Assembly: GCA_003524745.1 (NCBI GenBank)
Contig: DQGN01000005.1
Coordinates: forward strand, 3,011 to 19,108
Length of the DNA stretch: 16,098 bases
Reading direction: 5' to 3'
Source: Patescibacteria group bacterium
GTDB taxonomy: Bacteria; Patescibacteriota; Kazan-3B-28; UBA10110
Position numbers and translations under genes: made by a program. The notes under the pieces are model-generated. The model worked only from the letters and a program-made list of their open reading frames with translations. It was not told the DNA's origin and ran no database searches. How positions within the stretch are numbered: the first letter of the stretch is position 1; every line of letters begins with the position of its first letter. Positions 13,241-16,098 of the stretch are shown here, piece by piece.

Positions 13241-14557
13241 ATGGAATCATTAAATAATTCTCCTTTGCCAAATAACTTGCCGCCGGATATGTGGGAAGAT
13301 CATCCAACTACTCCGCCATCTCCTGCGCCTACACCAATGTCTGCTCCTCCAACTATGTCGCGCCCAGCTCCTATGTATACGGTTCCGCGCACAAGTTGGT
13401 GGCGGTGGTGGTTAACTCTCATTATTATTTTAGGGATAACGGGCGGGTTTGGTTATGTGGCTTCGCGTTATTGGACAGATGTGGCAGTTTGGGTAGCTAA
13501 TTTAATTAAAACTGGCCCTGCGACCATTATTGATAACAGCCAGAGTGATAATGTAGATGATCAGGTGGCATGGCAACAGAGGGAACTTATTGGTAGTCTT
13601 AATCTGATGAAGCCGGTGCTGACCTCGCCGGGACAACCGCAACCCAGCGAAACCCCCAGTAGTTTGGCCCGATACTACAAAGTCGGTCAGTTTGTGAGTG
13701 GCCCGTATCAAGATCAGGATTTAGTGATAGCAGCTTTAATTATGTTTAACGACCTGGGGGGGCCAACCAGATTTTATTATTTTGCCAAGAACAGCCAAAA
13801 TAAATTAGCGCTGTTAGCTAAACATTCTCCCGAACTATACGAGGAGGATGGGATAGATCACAATAAATTTACTATTGATACCAGCTATCAAATTGCTCGA
13901 TTATTTTTCCCCGATACCGTTAAGAACCCGCGTACAAATAAGGAACCTTTGGTGTTGGTTTCTGCCAAACAGCGTCTTAGCAGCGATCAGTGGTTTGACG
14001 AACTGAAAACCAAACTTAACTGGCAAAAGGTGTTTATCGACCAGATGTGGGGAGATGTTTATACCGATCCCATGCCAACAGATATATGGACACAAGAGGA
14101 CGGGTTACTCCCGACCTATGGGTTTTATTTGGCAGCTCCCGATGGCACGGTGAGAATCTATAAATTAGTTGCCAGTGTGTTAAGTAGTCAAGCCAATGAG
14201 AATATTCCCTTCTTTTCCTGGAAAGACGGATCATCGAGCACAGATGCATACATTATGTTTGAAATGACTGGTTGCGGGGCCAGCAATCTCGCAGCAGTCA
14301 TGCCGCCGTTACTACTGGATGAGTTAGCGCCGGCCACCAGCCCAAGCTATCCTCTAAAGGTTTATGAATTAAAAGATAAAAACCATGACCTGCTTAAAGA
14401 TTTGTTTGCAGTAGCGCGGACTCGGTTTGATAACAAAGGTCTCACTTACCAGAAATTTCTGAATAATCATCCGATCTTTTTCTGGCAAGATAGTTTTGGG
14501 AGATTAATTAAGTTCCAAAACAGAAAGTATGTGCCTTTAGTTGATGGATGCAGTTAG
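13241..14557 (+). CDS. Single-pass membrane protein of unknown function
   Basis: This is about 438 residues from ATG 13241; an in-frame GTG at 13220 would add seven, and an AATAAT at 13207-13212 would make that GTG nearly leaderless. The N-terminus is rich in Pro, Asn and Ser (PPTMSRPAPMYTVPRTS), then WWRWWLTLIIILGITGGFGYV (near residues 54-75 from 13241) is a clear membrane anchor. About 360 residues follow that are probably outside the membrane. They contain no motif I recognise. Cys occurs only near the end (MTGCGAS and the final DGCS). The C-terminal KFLNNHPIFFWQDSFGRLIKF is the most structured-looking part. It is not obviously tied to the nucleotide-metabolism genes on either side. Confidence 0.8.
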   Translation: MESLNNSPLPNNLPPDMWEDHPTTPPSPAPTPMSAPPTMSRPAPMYTVPRTSWWRWWLTLIIILGITGGFGYVASRYWTDVAVWVANLIKTGPATIIDNSQSDNVDDQVAWQQRELIGSLNLMKPVLTSPGQPQPSETPSSLARYYKVGQFVSGPYQDQDLVIAALIMFNDLGGPTRFYYFAKNSQNKLALLAKHSPELYEEDGIDHNKFTIDTSYQIARLFFPDTVKNPRTNKEPLVLVSAKQRLSSDQWFDELKTKLNWQKVFIDQMWGDVYTDPMPTDIWTQEDGLLPTYGFYLAAPDGTVRIYKLVASVLSSQANENIPFFSWKDGSSSTDAYIMFEMTGCGASNLAAVMPPLLLDELAPATSPSYPLKVYELKDKNHDLLKDLFAVARTRFDNKGLTYQKFLNNHPIFFWQDSFGRLIKFQNRKYVPLVDGCS

Positions 14558-14588
14558 TTGGGATTGCCTGGTGTTTTAGACATCATTC

Positions 14589-14597
14589 TGATATAAA
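14589..14597 (+). promoter_or_regulatory. Extended -10 of the tmk-like gene
   Basis: TGA-TATAAA is an extended -10 with a poor -35 17 bases upstream (TGGTGT). It would start a short leader that contains the AAAGGAGG Shine-Dalgarno at 14614-14621. Confidence 0.45.
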
Positions 14598-14629
14598 AAG
14601 ATTAATCACAATCAAAGGAGGGCGCGATT

Positions 14630-15271
14630 ATGCGCGGTTTGTTCTTTGTTTTTGAGGGGCCGGACGGGGCAGGAACTGGTACGCAGATTAGTTTGTTGTC
14701 CGATCGGTTCTTTGCCCAAGGACTTGTTGTTCACCAAGAAGAAGAGCCGACATGCGAAGACCCCAAGCATCGTCCGTGGGGGCTTAAGGCAGACAATGTG
14801 CTTAAACACATTGATCCTCATCCTGGAGCTAAAGCATTGCAGGAACTGATGGTCAAAGATCGGGAGGACCATGTGAAACAAATCCAGGAGTGGTTGGGTC
14901 TGGGTCACATTGTTATCTGTTCAAGATATATGTACTGCACCTTGGCCTATGGTGAAGCCAGCGGGGTATCATACGCTGAATTATGGGAAATGAACAAGGA
15001 TTTCCCTCGGCCGAATCTTGCCATCTATCTGGACATTTCTGCCGAAGAGGCAATGAAGCGTGTCCAACAGCGATATGCATCTAAGGGTTCACCCTATGAA
15101 TATTTTGAAAAATTGGAGATTCAGGCAAAAGTTCGTAATTTTTACTTGAAACTAATTGATTCTCCAGATTTTCCGGAATTTCAGAAGGTAGATGGGAGTT
15201 TGACGCCTCATCAAGTTCATTCAGAAGTCGTGGCTCTAATCACCCCACGAATGGAACAGCACAGATGGTGA
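14630..15271 (+). CDS. tmk: Thymidylate kinase-like protein with altered P-loop
   Basis: This 213-residue protein has the thymidylate kinase layout; the family phosphorylates dTMP to dTDP. FFVFEGPDGAGTGTQ at 5-19 is the P-loop, but residue 16 is Thr where the Walker A Lys is expected. The DRY-type motif reads SRY (98-100, VICSRYMYCTLAYG), again with the acidic residue missing. RPNLAIYLDISAEEAMKRVQQR is the usual strand-plus-LID region. Start ATG 14630 has AAAGGAGG eight bases upstream. The gene lies between dut and a ThyX-like gene, so a role in making dTTP is likely. The two substitutions mean the chemistry may differ from, or be weaker than, that of standard Tmk, although I have a general memory of GxGT-type P-loops in some Tmk homologues. 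Confidence 0.85.
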   Translation: MRGLFFVFEGPDGAGTGTQISLLSDRFFAQGLVVHQEEEPTCEDPKHRPWGLKADNVLKHIDPHPGAKALQELMVKDREDHVKQIQEWLGLGHIVICSRYMYCTLAYGEASGVSYAELWEMNKDFPRPNLAIYLDISAEEAMKRVQQRYASKGSPYEYFEKLEIQAKVRNFYLKLIDSPDFPEFQKVDGSLTPHQVHSEVVALITPRMEQHRW

Positions 15272-15274
15272 ATA

Positions 15275-15309
15275 CAAAAAACCCGGGCATTACGCCCGGG
15301 CAGTTTTTT
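15275..15309. terminator. Bidirectional terminator
   Basis: CCCGGGC (15282-15288), loop ATTAC, GCCCGGG (15294-15300), with AAAAAA before and TTTTTT after. It serves the tmk-like gene on the plus strand and the convergent gene ending at 15308. Confidence 0.93.
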
Positions 15310-15970
15310 ATGAAGGGTCTGGATCAGGTGTTTCTTTGAGTGTCCACAGTTGTGAATAAGGACACGCATTTTCCATAATGCTTAAGAAGTCCCGCCATTC
15401 TTGTAACTTGTGTTTCTGGCGCCAGCGATACATATTAGCCAGCACCTCGTAATTAGCCGTGCAGGTTCTTCGGTACTTGTAAGCTCCAGAGATGTGTTGG
15501 AGTAGCTTTCGCCACTCCGGCGTGCGTTTTTTCTTTCCTGAATCCCACCATTCTCGGATGAGACGGTTAATGAAATTTAGGTAATTTTGCGCATCGTCGT
15601 CCCAATCATCGAAAGCAAAATCATTCTGGGTGAGCAACCGAGAGCCCATTTTAAACATCTGGCTGGTGCTGTTCTCAACCGTGCCGACTTGGTAGGTCTC
15701 GTATTCTTTCCAGAATAACCAAGGGGCAATTAAGTCATAAGAAACATGGATTTGCCGGCGATATTTAGCATGAGGACCGCCGGATTTGGCCAACTCCATT
15801 GCCAAACCGAGATCATTGGGGCCAATAGTGGTGATTGTCATGCTCGTGGCTTCATCAAGCGTCTCTGTGGTGTCGCTTTTTTCCCAACTTTCCAGCGGGT
15901 TGCGCATACCCCTTAAGGCATCTTTAATTCCCGATACATGGATGTGTTCGATCGTGACAGCAGGTATCAT
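15308..15970 (-). CDS. ThyX-like protein without RHR signature
   Basis: This is a 220-residue soluble protein. ATG 15970 was chosen because AAAGGAG lies six bases upstream; the longer frame to 16051 has no such site. The order of elements resembles flavin-dependent thymidylate synthase: HAKYRRQIHVSYDLIAPWLF, a helix WKEYETYQVGTVENSTSQMF at the place of the P..Q..RHR..S.NE.S signature, and a C-terminal RTCTANYEVLANMYRWRQKH followed by LQEWRDF, which recalls the N-L-R..AQWE.R end of ThyX. The RHR itself is absent (ETY). I recall similar proteins in phages and in bacteria, usually annotated as hypothetical or ThyX-like. Convergence with tmk, and dut nearby, supports a role in dUMP methylation; this is an inference, and another flavin- or nucleotide-binding role is possible. 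Confidence 0.7.
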   Translation of the reverse strand: MIPAVTIEHIHVSGIKDALRGMRNPLESWEKSDTTETLDEATSMTITTIGPNDLGLAMELAKSGGPHAKYRRQIHVSYDLIAPWLFWKEYETYQVGTVENSTSQMFKMGSRLLTQNDFAFDDWDDDAQNYLNFINRLIREWWDSGKKKRTPEWRKLLQHISGAYKYRRTCTANYEVLANMYRWRQKHKLQEWRDFLSIMENACPYSQLWTLKETPDPDPS

Positions 15971-16041
15971 TGATAACTCCTTTGTGTTGCTGATTGTCAA
16001 AGACCAGCAAGTCAGACATCTTATTGTACAAGAAAGGACAG

Positions 16042-16070
16042 TTGACACCAAGCCAGGGGGGTAGTAATAT
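16042..16070 (+). promoter_or_regulatory. Promoter reading off the right edge
   Basis: TTGACA (16042-16047), 17 bases, TAATAT (16065-16070) on the plus strand, divergent from the ThyX-like gene. The gene it serves is outside the window. On the minus strand, TACAAT at 16025-16030 with a weak TTGGTG 17 bases upstream could be the ThyX-like promoter, so the two would overlap. Confidence 0.65.
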
Positions 16071-16098
16071 CCTAAGAGTATCCTTTGAAGACCGTAGG

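Noticed and set aside
15786..16064. 92-residue plus-strand frame at the right edge
   Set aside because: It overlaps the ThyX-like gene and its promoter region and lacks a ribosome-binding site.

Overview
The window looks like a chromosomal segment of a Candidate Phyla Radiation (Patescibacteria) bacterium. The evidence is family-level: compact ribosomal genes (L11, L1 with a Lys-rich N-terminal extension), several proteins of types I associate with these genomes, small palindromic repeats between genes, a diversity-generating retroelement (DGR), and a mix of Shine-Dalgarno-led and apparently leaderless genes. No database search was possible, so the taxon is an inference.

Region 1 (about 1-5524) is the most unusual part: a DGR with two target genes. 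Two paralogous genes (1635-2549 and 2738-3616) each end in a 132-bp variable repeat (VR1 2409-2540, VR2 3476-3607). These match a template repeat (TR, 3924-4055). By hand count, VR2 differs from TR at 17 positions, all adenines in TR. VR1 differs at 17 adenines plus one other base near its 5' end (and in the two edge codons). A reverse transcriptase with LDIRKFFDSVDH, GNLTSQ and YADD motifs follows (4466-5524). An avd-type accessory gene lies between TR and RT on the opposite strand (4054-4441). Two lesions or switches stand out. A run of ten G at 4407-4416, where the 5' ends of avd and RT overlap, puts avd out of frame; nine would restore it. A roughly 97-bp palindromic miniature element sits in frame inside the RT gene; a second copy lies at 12597-12683. 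A third gene (260-943) shares a duplicated promoter/leader with the first target gene and may be another target-type protein.

Region 2 (about 5525-10834) is a copper-handling island: a CsoR-type repressor with a palindrome between its promoter elements, an HMA/TauE-SafE-type membrane/cupredoxin-like fusion, a CopA P1B-ATPase, a small membrane protein with a CPVC motif, and a 176-residue helical protein of unknown function.

Region 3 (about 10844-12587) holds a dispersed structured repeat, then rplK and rplA. Two long inverted repeats fill the 250-bp rplK-rplA gap.

Region 4 (about 12597-16098) carries dUTPase, a single-pass membrane protein, a thymidylate-kinase-like protein with an altered P-loop, and, convergent with it across a bidirectional terminator, a ThyX-like protein without the classical RHR signature. 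dUTPase, ThyX-like protein and Tmk would form a dUMP-to-dTDP route. A good promoter at the right edge drives a gene outside the window.
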